Assembly (NCBI GenBank): GCA_017416055.1
Contig: JAFQDI010000224.1
Coordinates: forward strand, 1-5,517
Source: Lachnospiraceae bacterium
GTDB lineage: Bacteria; Bacillota_A; Clostridia; Lachnospirales; Lachnospiraceae
DNA: 5,517 nt
Reading direction: 5' to 3'
The position numbers were made by a program, and so were the translations under genes. The notes under the pieces are model-generated. The model did not search any database, was not told the DNA's origin, and saw nothing but the letters and a program-made list of their open reading frames with translations. Below are positions 1 through 5,517 of the stretch, piece after piece. Each line of letters opens with the position of its first letter. Position 1 is the first letter of the stretch.

Positions 1-63
1 CTTGTTTTCCACAGCCACATCAAACAGGGCATCGCCGTATGTCTTTGAAATCAGCTTCGCCAT
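1..63 (-). CDS. atpH: ATP synthase F1 subunit delta, N-terminal fragment (cut by window edge)
   Basis: Only the first 21 codons are present; the gene runs off the left edge. The translation begins MAKLISKTYGDALFDVAVEN, matching the usual start of the delta (OSCP-type) subunit, in which a short helix leads into a Y-A/G-x-A-L-F/Y motif. Delta sits on top of the F1 head and joins it to the peripheral stalk made by subunit b. The ATG (61-63) lies inside the end of atpF, with a 13-nt overlap (51-63), so translation of the two genes is probably coupled. This is the normal place for atpH in bacterial atp operons. The identification rests on few residues but is well supported by the position after atpF. 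Confidence 0.85.
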   Translation of the reverse strand, partial: MAKLISKTYGDALFDVAVENK

Positions 64-569
64 GTCTCATCACCTATCTCGCTCAATGTCTCCTCGACCA
101 GTTTGTCCTGGATCTCGGTATTCATCGATGCAGAAACCACTTTTCCGGCCATCATGGAAGCAATGGTGATCATCTCCTGCTTCATTCCGTCAACAGCCTT
201 CTTCTTTTCCAATTCGATCTCTGTGTTGGCTCTCGCCATCACGATCGCAGCTTCCGCCTTCGCACGAGCAATGATCTCTTCCTCCTGCTTCAGCGCTTTC
301 TTTCTGGCAGCATTCAAAATTTCCTCAGCTTCCTGATTGATATTGGTCAGCTTATCCTCATAGTCAGCCTTCAATGCGATAGCATCCTCTTTTTCCTGCT
401 TTGCCGTCGAAAGATCCGATGCAATTTTCTCCCGGCGCTTGTTCATCACAGCTCTGGCCGGATTGAAAATCAGATAGGACAGTGCAAAGACTAGGATAAA
501 CAGGTTGATTCCCATGATGATCACATCCTGGATAAACTGAGCATCTAATCCAAACAGTCTGTCGAGCAT
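51..569 (-). CDS. atpF: ATP synthase Fo subunit b (peripheral stalk)
   Basis: A 172-residue protein of typical subunit b length. A short N-terminus is followed by one hydrophobic helix at about residues 16-35, then N-P-A-R at 36-39, the usual transition out of the membrane. Residues from about 44 to 135 form a long charged helix rich in Ala, Lys and Glu with coiled-coil character, and the C-terminal part should bind delta. In the enzyme, b (normally a dimer) holds the catalytic head still against the rotating c ring. The ATG at 567-569 has a strong AAAGGAGG (578-585) 8 nt upstream. The 71-nt gap from atpE is GC-rich and can fold a small hairpin (GCGG/CCGC, 621-632). The gene overlaps atpH by 13 nt. 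No anomalies were seen. Confidence 0.97.
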   Translation of the reverse strand: MLDRLFGLDAQFIQDVIIMGINLFILVFALSYLIFNPARAVMNKRREKIASDLSTAKQEKEDAIALKADYEDKLTNINQEAEEILNAARKKALKQEEEIIARAKAEAAIVMARANTEIELEKKKAVDGMKQEMITIASMMAGKVVSASMNTEIQDKLVEETLSEIGDETWRS

Positions 570-640
570 GATGTCTGCCTCCTTTCTCCCTTATTCACCT
601 GCCGCAAACCGCCCTCTTTCGCGGTCCACCGCATGGCCGA

Positions 641-919
<279 letters not shown>

Positions 920-987
920 TCACATATCTGTGGCGTATTTTTGCGGTGATCGATGAATTCCATCAACATCACGATGCATCATTTATG

Positions 988-1005
988 TCAAGCCCGAAGG
1001 CTTGA
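988..1005 (-). promoter_or_regulatory. UUCG-capped RNA hairpin between atpB and atpE
   Basis: On the minus strand the sequence reads TCAAGCC-TTCG-GGCTTGA: a perfect 7-bp stem closed by C(UUCG)G, one of the most stable RNA tetraloops. It begins about 50 nt after the atpB stop and ends 86 nt before the atpE start. No T-run follows, so it does not look like an intrinsic terminator. A likely role is an RNA processing or 3'-end stability element that sets the relative amounts of atpB and atpE message; this role is inference. Confidence 0.55.
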
Positions 1006-1055
1006 ATCCCTTTTAGAAAAATATCCTTGCCGGCATCCCCACTGCAATCCCCTGT

Positions 1056-1760
1056 TTACTGCTTGTCTCCAATGTATATCGTGGTCAACATACAAAGCAC
1101 ATACGTCTGAATACATCCGGAGAAAACATCCAGATATGCATGCAAAAACGACGGGATTCCGATATGCAGCAGCATCGGCAGCAATCCATACCACAGCGCA
1201 GTGATAATCGTACCGCCCAGCAGGTTCGCAAACAGACGCATGGACATCGACACCGGAACCGCAAGTTCTCCGATCACATTGATGGGGAACAGGAAAAATA
1301 CCGGTTCAAAAAAACTTTTGAAATATCCCAGTTTATTCACCCGTATCGCCGTGAACTGGATGACAAAAAAGTTCGTCAGACCGATGGCAAACGTCGTTCC
1401 GAAATCCGCTGTCGGCGGGCGCAATCCAAACAGTCCGGAAAGGTTACTCACCAACACGAACAAAAACACTGTTCCAACGTAGCCCAGGAACCCGTCACCA
1501 CTTTTCATGTTGCTGTGGATCAAATTCTCCAAAAACTCGATTCCGTACTCAATGACATTCTGAAATCCGGAAGGCACTTCTGTCGCTTTCTTCATCGTGC
1601 GGTTCACAAAAATGCCCAGAATCAAAAGTCCGATGCTCACTGCAAGCATGGAGAGATGTGTCGTGGTGATCCACAACGTCTGGCCGAACAGCTCGTAACT
1701 GAACACACCTTTGATATAAAAGTCCAGGTCTGCGCCTCCGCTACATAATAACATCTGCAT
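1056..1760 (-). CDS. atpB: ATP synthase Fo subunit a (ion channel / stator)
   Basis: A 234-residue, strongly hydrophobic protein with about five or six membrane segments (roughly 30-52, 91-113, 121-140, 152-170, 177-199 and 203-230). It forms the two half-channels for the coupling ion next to the c ring. The essential stator arginine is R175 in S-M-R-L-F-A-N, equivalent to E. coli aR210. Q218 in G-C-I-Q-T-Y-V matches aQ252. At the place of E. coli E219 (Arg+9) there is T184, so that proton-path carboxylate is missing. The frame also opens with a GTG (1767-1769), but that codon directly abuts the AGGA (1771-1774). The ATG at 1758-1760, 10 nt from it, is preferred. The atpI stop lies 20 nt upstream. 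Confidence 0.96.
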   Translation of the reverse strand: MQMLLCSGGADLDFYIKGVFSYELFGQTLWITTTHLSMLAVSIGLLILGIFVNRTMKKATEVPSGFQNVIEYGIEFLENLIHSNMKSGDGFLGYVGTVFLFVLVSNLSGLFGLRPPTADFGTTFAIGLTNFFVIQFTAIRVNKLGYFKSFFEPVFFLFPINVIGELAVPVSMSMRLFANLLGGTIITALWYGLLPMLLHIGIPSFLHAYLDVFSGCIQTYVLCMLTTIYIGDKQ

Positions 1761-1780
1761 ACTTTTCACTTCCTATCCGT

Positions 1781-2308
1781 TTATCTCTTGCCGAAAAACC
1801 GCTCCATCCAACGATCAATGCGATCCGGCTTATCCTCATCATCTTCATCATCCCAATCATCTTCCTCTTCTTCCTCCTCCGGAAGATAGAGTGCATCCGG
1901 GCTGATTTCATCCTTTATCTTAAACCATTTGCAGAACAACTGATGTGTGATGGGTTGAAAAAACACACTAACTTTGATGGAAAACAATGCCAGCAGCGCC
2001 ACCACTACATCAAACAGGTTCCATCGAACCGCAATGAAGGTGCCAAGTGTAATGAACACCATCCGCATCAGATACGATCTCTTGATACTGCGCTTTGCCA
2101 TCTGCCCGTCGCCGGATTCAAATGCATTCTCCACCGATACGCTCATCGAGTAAAACAGTGCCATCGATGCAATAATCCCGACCGCAAATCCAATCGTCTC
2201 CTTCGAGAGAAACCCGGTGATAAATCCCAGAAGCAGTACGCCGACGATTCCGATCAAAGCGATCCCGGACCACACCTCGAACAGTGTCCACTTTAGCTTT
2301 TCATTCAT
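1781..2308 (-). CDS. atpI: ATP synthase subunit I (AtpI-like) with an acidic C-terminal tail
   Basis: A 175-residue membrane protein with four predicted membrane helices (about 13-33, 39-57, 81-97 and 99-117), placed just before atpB, where AtpI (ATP synthase I family) is found. Family members assist c-ring assembly and have been linked with AtpZ to divalent cation handling. After the helices, residues 144-159 form a run in which 15 of 16 residues are Asp or Glu (W152 is the exception), followed by an amphipathic basic/aromatic end (to R175). Typical AtpI proteins are about 120-130 residues, so the tail is an extension. The ATG at 2306-2308 has AGGAGGG (2314-2320) 5 nt upstream and overlaps the end of atpZ by 8 nt. 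The frame stays open upstream to 2362, but that part lies inside atpZ. The family call is from context and topology. Confidence 0.82.
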   Translation of the reverse strand: MNEKLKWTLFEVWSGIALIGIVGVLLLGFITGFLSKETIGFAVGIIASMALFYSMSVSVENAFESGDGQMAKRSIKRSYLMRMVFITLGTFIAVRWNLFDVVVALLALFSIKVSVFFQPITHQLFCKWFKIKDEISPDALYLPEEEEEEDDWDDEDDEDKPDRIDRWMERFFGKR

Positions 2309-2531
2309 CCCTTCCCTCCTGCTCAACGAACCGCTTAGCAAGATTGTAAGCACCCTTGGCACCGCCGAGAAGTCCCAGGATCAGCAAGGGAAGAGTCGTC
2401 GACCAGCCGTATCGATTGTCTAACCACAGCCCCAATGCCAGAAACACTCCTGTCGTCGACAACACTGTAAGGCTGAGCTGTGTCACCATGGCAAAGGCCT
2501 TTCCCACGCTTCCGTTTCGTTTTTTCTTCAT
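2301..2531 (-). CDS. atpZ: AtpZ-like ATP synthase accessory membrane protein
   Basis: A 76-residue protein with two membrane helices (about 17-37 and 45-63) separated by L-D-N-R-Y-G-W. This short D-x-x-Y/F-G loop, followed by L-L-I-L-G and ending G-A-x-x-x-Y-N-L, is the pattern of the AtpZ / F0F1-ATPase 'gene 1' family. In Bacillus pseudofirmus AtpZ works with AtpI, and the pair has been associated with Mg2+/Ca2+ supply and ATP synthase function. Here it is the first gene of the ATPase block and overlaps atpI by 8 nt, supporting joint function. The ATG at 2529-2531 has GGAG about 9 nt upstream. The 28-nt gap to rpiB shows no terminator, so it is probably co-transcribed with the genes upstream. 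Confidence 0.88.
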   Translation of the reverse strand: MKKKRNGSVGKAFAMVTQLSLTVLSTTGVFLALGLWLDNRYGWSTTLPLLILGLLGGAKGAYNLAKRFVEQEGRDE

Positions 2532-2559
2532 CTGCTCTGTCTCCGGTCGTTACCTACTG

Positions 2560-3000
2560 TCACTCTGCGTCTTCCGCCTCGATCATCCCAATCCGTCTCG
2601 CATGGCGCTCATCACCGGAAAACTCGGTGTTCAAAAAGGTGTCAACGATCTTCACTGCGAGCTCAGGTCCGACCACACGGCCGCCTAGCGCAATGATATT
2701 TGTATCGTTATGCAATCTGGTCGCCTCGGCACTGAAGCAGTCTGAGCAGAGCGCGCAACGGATACCCTTACACTTGTTTGCCGCAATCGAGATACCAATT
2801 CCGGTTCCACAGATTAAAATGCCTTTCTCGCACTCGCCGCTCTGAATCGCCTTCGCAACTTTGCGGGCGTAAATCGGATAATCAACCGACTGCGTGTCAT
2901 AACAACCGTAATCACGGTAAGCAAGTCCCTTTTTCTCCAGATAAGCGATAATCTCCTGTTTTAATGCATAACCACCATGGTCATTTCCCAATGCAATCAT
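2560..3000 (-). CDS. rpiB: Ribose-5-phosphate isomerase B
   Basis: A 146-residue cytosolic enzyme of the LacAB/RpiB family, which interconverts ribose 5-phosphate and ribulose 5-phosphate in the pentose phosphate pathway. The N-terminal A-L-G-N-D-H-G-G (residues 3-10) has the Asp-His pair of the active site. C64-G-T-G-I-G is the catalytic Cys with the phosphate/anion loop, and L-H-N-D-T-N and R-H-x-R-R toward the end match the remaining substrate-binding regions. Length is normal. Three possible starts lie in a row (TTG 3006, ATG 3003, ATG 3000). GGGAGG (3008-3013) is 7 nt from the ATG at 2998-3000, and that start gives the family-like M-I-A-L. The preceding gene ends at 3003. An allose-6-phosphate isomerase role is possible in this family but has no support here. 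Confidence 0.95.
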   Translation of the reverse strand: MIALGNDHGGYALKQEIIAYLEKKGLAYRDYGCYDTQSVDYPIYARKVAKAIQSGECEKGILICGTGIGISIAANKCKGIRCALCSDCFSAEATRLHNDTNIIALGGRVVGPELAVKIVDTFLNTEFSGDERHARRIGMIEAEDAE

Positions 3001-3002
3001 CA

Positions 3003-3449
3003 TCAATCCTCCCTAAATAATCTCTCGGCCGCCATCTTGGTCAGCAAGTCAATATGCTCATAACACACTTCGTAATCCGCGAGACTTCCTCCCAGCGGAA
3101 TCTCCACATCTCCCTTTTCACCGACGAAATTACGGAGTTTATATACTTTCGCCGACGGGTACATTTCCCGAACCAAGAGCACGTCCTGATCACACATTGC
3201 CAACAAGAGCGTATCCTCAGTGATATCCATCGCCGTCAACGGCTCACTGAACTCTTTCGGCAATTCTATGCCGTGACTCTGCATGACGCTGACCATCTTC
3301 GCATTCATCGGCTCAGGAAACAACACCACTACACCGCGAGAAATCGCCTCGATCTCCCGCTCTCCGACGATCCGGTTAAATACACTTTCCGCCGCCGGTC
3401 CGAGACACGTGTTGTCTGTGGAAACAAAGATCACTCGTTTGTACTTCAT
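3003..3449 (-). CDS. Low-molecular-weight phosphatase homologue lacking catalytic residues (pseudophosphatase-like)
   Basis: A 148-residue protein of normal length for the low-molecular-weight protein tyrosine/arginine phosphatase family, in the slot held by ywlE in Bacillus subtilis. The fold signature is clear: V-I-F-V-S-T-D-N-T-C-L-G-P-A-A-E (6-21) aligns with the P-loop I-I-F-V-C-T-G-N-T-C-R-S-P-M-A-E of YwlE, and G-G-S-L-A-D-Y (120-126) matches the late G-G-S motif. Yet the nucleophilic Cys is S10, the phosphate-binding Arg is L16, the following Ser is G17, and the Asp of the D-P motif is I117. Only the second P-loop Cys (C15) remains. The frame has no stop or shift. Catalysis by the usual mechanism should be impossible; a binding or regulatory role is inference. 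The start is ATG 3447-3449 with GAGG 8 nt upstream; a TTG at 3452 is possible. Confidence 0.85.
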   Translation of the reverse strand: MKYKRVIFVSTDNTCLGPAAESVFNRIVGEREIEAISRGVVVLFPEPMNAKMVSVMQSHGIELPKEFSEPLTAMDITEDTLLLAMCDQDVLLVREMYPSAKVYKLRNFVGEKGDVEIPLGGSLADYEVCYEHIDLLTKMAAERLFRED

Positions 3450-3467
3450 CAATCATTCCTCAATGTA

Positions 3468-4535
3468 TCATAGATAAATAATATGGTAACCGGCAGCCTT
3501 CATCAGTCGATTCATTACCGCCGCGCCAAGTTCTGTCTCCTCGAACGTCTCTGAGAGAAGGACTTCCACCCCATCTTGATCCGCCTCGCGCAAAATACGG
3601 AACAGATTGTGCGCAATCATCTCCGGATGCCTGCGAAAGCCCACACTGACCGCTTCCCTTTCGGCAAAGAACGATTTCGTCTCCTCCGTACAGATAATTC
3701 TCACCCTTTTTCCCTGAGTTATACTCTCCTTCGAAAGCTCCAGCAGCTTTCTGCAAACTTTCTCCGACTCTCCGCTCACCAGCGTCATCTCTGCCTTTGG
3801 TGCGTAATGGCGGTACTTCATCCCCGGTGCTTTCGGACGAACATGCTCGGTATTCTCTCCTGTGCTGGCCTTATCTACTTCAGTGTGACCAATCACGTTC
3901 TCAATCATCGTCTGGGTAATATATCCGGGGCGCAAAATCGTCGGCACACCTTCTGTCAGATCAATGATCGTCGACTCCAGACCAATCCCCACTTCGCCGC
4001 CATCCAGGATCATCTCGATCCGCCCATCCATGTCTTCCCACACATGAGAGGCCATCGTAGGGCTGGGTCGACCGGAACGGTTCGCACTGGGCGCCGCGAT
4101 CGGAACACCTGCCGCACGAATCAGCGCAGCCGCAACCGGATGACTGGGCATTCGAATCGCAACCGTATCAAGACCTCCGGTACTTTCCTTCGGAACCAAC
4201 TCGGATTTCAGAAAAACAAGCGTCATCGGTCCCGGCCAAAATGCATCCATCAGTTTTTCGGCTGTCTCCGGAATTTCTGAAACAAGAGAATAAAGTTCAT
4301 TTCGGTCTGCAATATGAAGAATCAACGGATTGTCCGATGGTCTGCCCTTTGCAGCATAGATCGCTTTTGCAGAGCGAGGATCCAGACCATTTCCACCCAG
4401 ACCGTACACCGTTTCCGTGGGGAATCCCACCAATCCTCCGGAACGAATAATCTCACCGGCTCGATCCAATGCTATTTTATCTATTTTTTCCTGATCCACC
4501 GGAATTAATTCCGTATCCATGCGTATTACCTGCAT
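3468..4535 (-). CDS. tsaC: L-threonylcarbamoyladenylate synthase (TsaC/Sua5 type)
   Basis: A 355-residue protein, the long Sua5/YwlC form (B. subtilis YwlC is of similar size). It makes threonylcarbamoyl-AMP from threonine, bicarbonate and ATP, the first step of t6A formation at position 37 of ANN-decoding tRNAs. The YrdC-like domain covers about residues 15-205, with F-P-T-E-T-V-Y-G-L (38-46), K-G-R-P-S-D-N-P-L (63-71), W-P-G-P-M-T (100-105), S-A-N-R-S-G-R-P-S-P-T (150-160) and G-L-E-S-T-I-I-D (185-192). The linker P-G-M-K-Y-R-H-Y-A-P (237-246), typical of Sua5, leads to the C-terminal Sua5 domain. The ATG at 4533-4535 has AGGG 5 nt upstream; an in-frame ATG at 4520 is a less likely start. 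It is the first gene after the predicted promoter, and its stop is 18 nt from the next gene. Confidence 0.96.
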   Translation of the reverse strand: MQVIRMDTELIPVDQEKIDKIALDRAGEIIRSGGLVGFPTETVYGLGGNGLDPRSAKAIYAAKGRPSDNPLILHIADRNELYSLVSEIPETAEKLMDAFWPGPMTLVFLKSELVPKESTGGLDTVAIRMPSHPVAAALIRAAGVPIAAPSANRSGRPSPTMASHVWEDMDGRIEMILDGGEVGIGLESTIIDLTEGVPTILRPGYITQTMIENVIGHTEVDKASTGENTEHVRPKAPGMKYRHYAPKAEMTLVSGESEKVCRKLLELSKESITQGKRVRIICTEETKSFFAEREAVSVGFRRHPEMIAHNLFRILREADQDGVEVLLSETFEETELGAAVMNRLMKAAGYHIIYL

Positions 4536-4590
4536 TCCTTCCCTGTGTCAGTTTGTCGTGTTTCTCCATGTCAAAAAACAAATTAAATTT

Positions 4591-4619
4591 AGTATAACAT
4601 AGCTTCGGCAAAAAACCAA
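4591..4619 (-). promoter_or_regulatory. Predicted vegetative promoter of the tsaC operon
   Basis: On the minus strand, TTGGTT (4614-4619) is followed after 17 nt by TATACT (4591-4596). A TG one base before the -10 hexamer makes it an extended -10 element, which would offset the weak -35 (three of six consensus bases). Transcription would start near 4584, giving a leader of about 50 nt before tsaC. This is the only good promoter seen between the lipoprotein gene and the atp genes, so it may serve the whole block. Confidence 0.6.
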
Positions 4620-4712
4620 CCCATTTTGGCAAAAGTTCAATATAATAAATTCTTATGGTAAAATAGCGCGGACCGTAAACGCTCCTCTTGACAAAAGGTA
4701 TCTTCTACCATC

Positions 4713-5363
4713 TCAAAAGCCAAACAGTTCAAGCCAAGAGTAGTTGTCATACAACGGATAAAAGCCCACCGCACAATAAGGATAGCGTTCCTCCTGCCCC
4801 TCATATCCGGGAATATCGTGTGCAATCAAGGTGAATCCCGCTGAAGAATTCGTTATCGTTATCGTGTCGCACCCTGTCGTGCATTTACCGTACGGCGAGG
4901 GAGCAGTATCACTGCAAGGCATGTATTTGAGTTCAAGTCTGAAGTCTGAATGAAGAACACTTTTCTCGAGATAATCGACAGGAAGCAGACCTTGCGTATA
5001 AGCACATTTTGCATAATAAACACAATTGTGAAAGAAATTTATGATTCTGATCAGCCTGGGATCATTTCTATCCAATGAGATGGATTCTCCACCCTTATAT
5101 AATATCGCAGAAAGAGGAACACTGTGCGTGTCGGGATATGGCTCATATTTATCGGAAGGTATATCAGAAATAATCGCTCTGATCTCTTCGTCGGATAAAT
5201 AGTCCCCCTCTTTTCCGGCAAAAAACGGATCAGAACAGAAAGCTTCGCTTACAAAAGAGGTGTTTTCCTCACTACTTGAGTGTTCAACATCAGCATAACC
5301 GCATCCCACAAACGAAGTCAGCATTGTTAGCAAAATCAGACATATAAACATTCTCTTAAACAT
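4713..5363 (-). CDS. Predicted secreted lipoprotein of unknown function
   Basis: I do not recognise the family. The 216-residue product starts M-F-K-R, has a hydrophobic stretch (6-19) and a lipobox-like F-V-G-C with the lipidation Cys at residue 21, as in lipoproteins anchored outside the Gram-positive membrane. The Ser/Glu-rich stretch at 29-40 looks like a linker. The mature part has seven further cysteines (43, 114, 120, 150, 161, 165, 197), including C-T-T-G-C at 161-165, many aromatic residues and no membrane helix. The frame is open back to 5429, but the promoter -10 box lies inside that extension and AAGGAGAG (5374-5381) precedes the ATG at 5361-5363, so the shorter start is chosen. 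It appears to be a single-gene unit. Base composition looks more AT-rich than in the atp genes. Confidence 0.8.
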   Translation of the reverse strand: MFKRMFICLILLTMLTSFVGCGYADVEHSSSEENTSFVSEAFCSDPFFAGKEGDYLSDEEIRAIISDIPSDKYEPYPDTHSVPLSAILYKGGESISLDRNDPRLIRIINFFHNCVYYAKCAYTQGLLPVDYLEKSVLHSDFRLELKYMPCSDTAPSPYGKCTTGCDTITITNSSAGFTLIAHDIPGYEGQEERYPYCAVGFYPLYDNYSWLELFGF

Positions 5364-5387
5364 GTTTTTATCACTCTCCTTGGTTTC

Positions 5388-5416
5388 ATTATAGTACGCT
5401 TTGGAGTGGTTTGCAA
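5388..5416 (-). promoter_or_regulatory. Predicted promoter of the lipoprotein gene
   Basis: On the minus strand, TTGCAA (5411-5416), a 17-nt spacer and a perfect TATAAT (5388-5393). Transcription would start near 5381, right at the ribosome binding site, leaving a very short leader of roughly 18 nt. It lies between the group II intron end and the lipoprotein gene, so the gene need not depend on transcription from the intron side. Confidence 0.72.
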
Positions 5417-5459
5417 GTTTTTGAGGCAAAACATAACCTCGTTTGCATCCGTATGAGCA

Positions 5460-5517
5460 ATCGAGTAGGAGGAAATTTCTCTAACAGAGAAATTTCCGAC
5501 CTCTCACACCACCGTGC
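5460..5517 (-). mobile_element. 3' end of a group II intron (end of domain V plus domain VI)
   Basis: Read on the minus strand, the window edge begins with GCACGGT, the 3' strand of a domain V helix. The joining sequence GGTGTGAGAGG, domain VI and the terminal CTCGAT follow, a combination familiar from bacterial group II introns. The last intron base is taken as 5460, because group II introns end in AY and A5461-T5460 fits. The 5' half of domain V, with its catalytic triad, and any reverse transcriptase/maturase gene would lie beyond 5517. The intron is on the same strand as the lipoprotein gene, about 45 nt before its -35 box. The subclass cannot be decided from this fragment. Confidence 0.85.
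5463..5505 (-). ncRNA. Group II intron domain VI with bulged branch-point adenosine
   Basis: A perfect 12-bp inverted repeat (5471-5482 with 5486-5497, 3-nt loop) forms the upper stem. Below it, after a small internal loop (T5499, C5498 opposite T5470), A5502-G5501-G5500 pairs with C5469-C5468-T5467 and G5505-A5504-G5503 pairs with C5465-T5464-C5463. This leaves A5466 unpaired between the two lower helices. It is the seventh base from the predicted 3' splice site, the expected distance for the branch-point A that attacks the 5' splice site to form the lariat. Confidence 0.85.

Noticed and set aside
986..991. Perfect TTGACA on the minus strand at the foot of the UUCG hairpin, a possible internal promoter for atpE.
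   Set aside because: At 16-18 nt spacing there is no acceptable -10 box (best is GTTGAT), so the match is probably chance overlap with the stem.
1140..1748. Long open frame on the plus strand (202 codons) opposite atpB.
   Set aside because: It lies wholly antisense to a well-conserved gene, and its product is a low-complexity, Arg/Gln/His-rich sequence typical of a reverse-frame shadow.
2309..2362. Upstream extension of the atpI frame by 18 codons.
   Set aside because: It lies inside atpZ, while the ATG at 2308 has a close, strong AGGAGGG and gives a normal AtpI N-terminus.
3576..4280. Plus-strand open frame of 234 codons opposite tsaC.
   Set aside because: It is antisense to clear TsaC/Sua5 motifs, its composition is rich in Arg, His and Asn, and no recognisable domain is present.
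4567..4569. ATG in the tsaC leader opening a short overlapping frame of about 30 codons.
   Set aside because: It has no ribosome binding site and is out of frame with tsaC; no sign of a leader peptide function.
4610..4629. Minus-strand CCAA/TTGG stem followed by six T residues, a possible terminator for the lipoprotein gene.
   Set aside because: The stem is only four base pairs plus a possible wobble, and it overlaps the predicted -35 of the tsaC promoter; too weak to call.
4641..4646. TATAAT on the plus strand upstream of the lipoprotein gene end.
   Set aside because: There is no -35 box at a suitable distance and no plus-strand gene follows, so it is likely chance in an AT-rich spacer.
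5364..5429. Upstream extension of the lipoprotein reading frame by 22 codons.
   Set aside because: The predicted TATAAT box and start of transcription fall inside it, and it would bury the signal peptide behind a charged stretch.

Overview
The window looks like chromosome of a Gram-positive anaerobe of the class Clostridia, most likely a Lachnospiraceae-type bacterium. The grounds are the order tsaC, low-molecular-weight phosphatase, rpiB, ATP synthase genes (a shortened form of the Bacillus subtilis ywlC-ywlE-ywlF...atp order), strong AGGAGG-type ribosome binding sites, a Na+-type c subunit and a lipoprotein signal peptide. The taxonomic call is inference. All genes seen lie on the minus strand, so transcription runs from high to low coordinates.

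Right end (5460-5517): the last 58 bases are the 3' end of a group II intron: the end of domain V, a complete domain VI with a bulged branch-point A, and an AT 3' terminus. The rest of the intron lies outside the window. Next (4713-5416) is a gene for an unrecognised, cysteine-rich secreted lipoprotein with its own good promoter.

Centre (2560-4619): a promoter with an extended -10 box precedes tsaC (threonylcarbamoyl-AMP synthase for tRNA t6A). Then come a low-molecular-weight phosphatase homologue and rpiB (ribose-5-phosphate isomerase B), packed with gaps of 18 nt and less. The phosphatase homologue has lost its catalytic Cys, its P-loop Arg and its general-acid Asp in an otherwise intact reading frame. 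It looks like a pseudophosphatase and is the most unusual protein here.

Left (1-2531): the membrane part of an F-type ATP synthase in the order atpZ-atpI-atpB-atpE-atpF-atpH, with atpH cut by the window edge. AtpZ and AtpI are assembly or cation-handling accessories, and this AtpI carries a very acidic C-terminal tail. AtpB, AtpE and AtpF form the Fo motor and stator. The c subunit has the residues of a Na+-binding site (Q33, E66, T67, T68, Y71), so the enzyme is predicted to couple to Na+. A UUCG-capped hairpin sits in the long atpB-atpE gap, just before the gene with one of the best ribosome binding sites here. No convincing terminator separates rpiB from atpZ (28 nt), so tsaC through the atp genes may be one transcript. 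No CRISPR array, tRNA or rRNA was seen, and no stretch over 300 bases lacks a gene.
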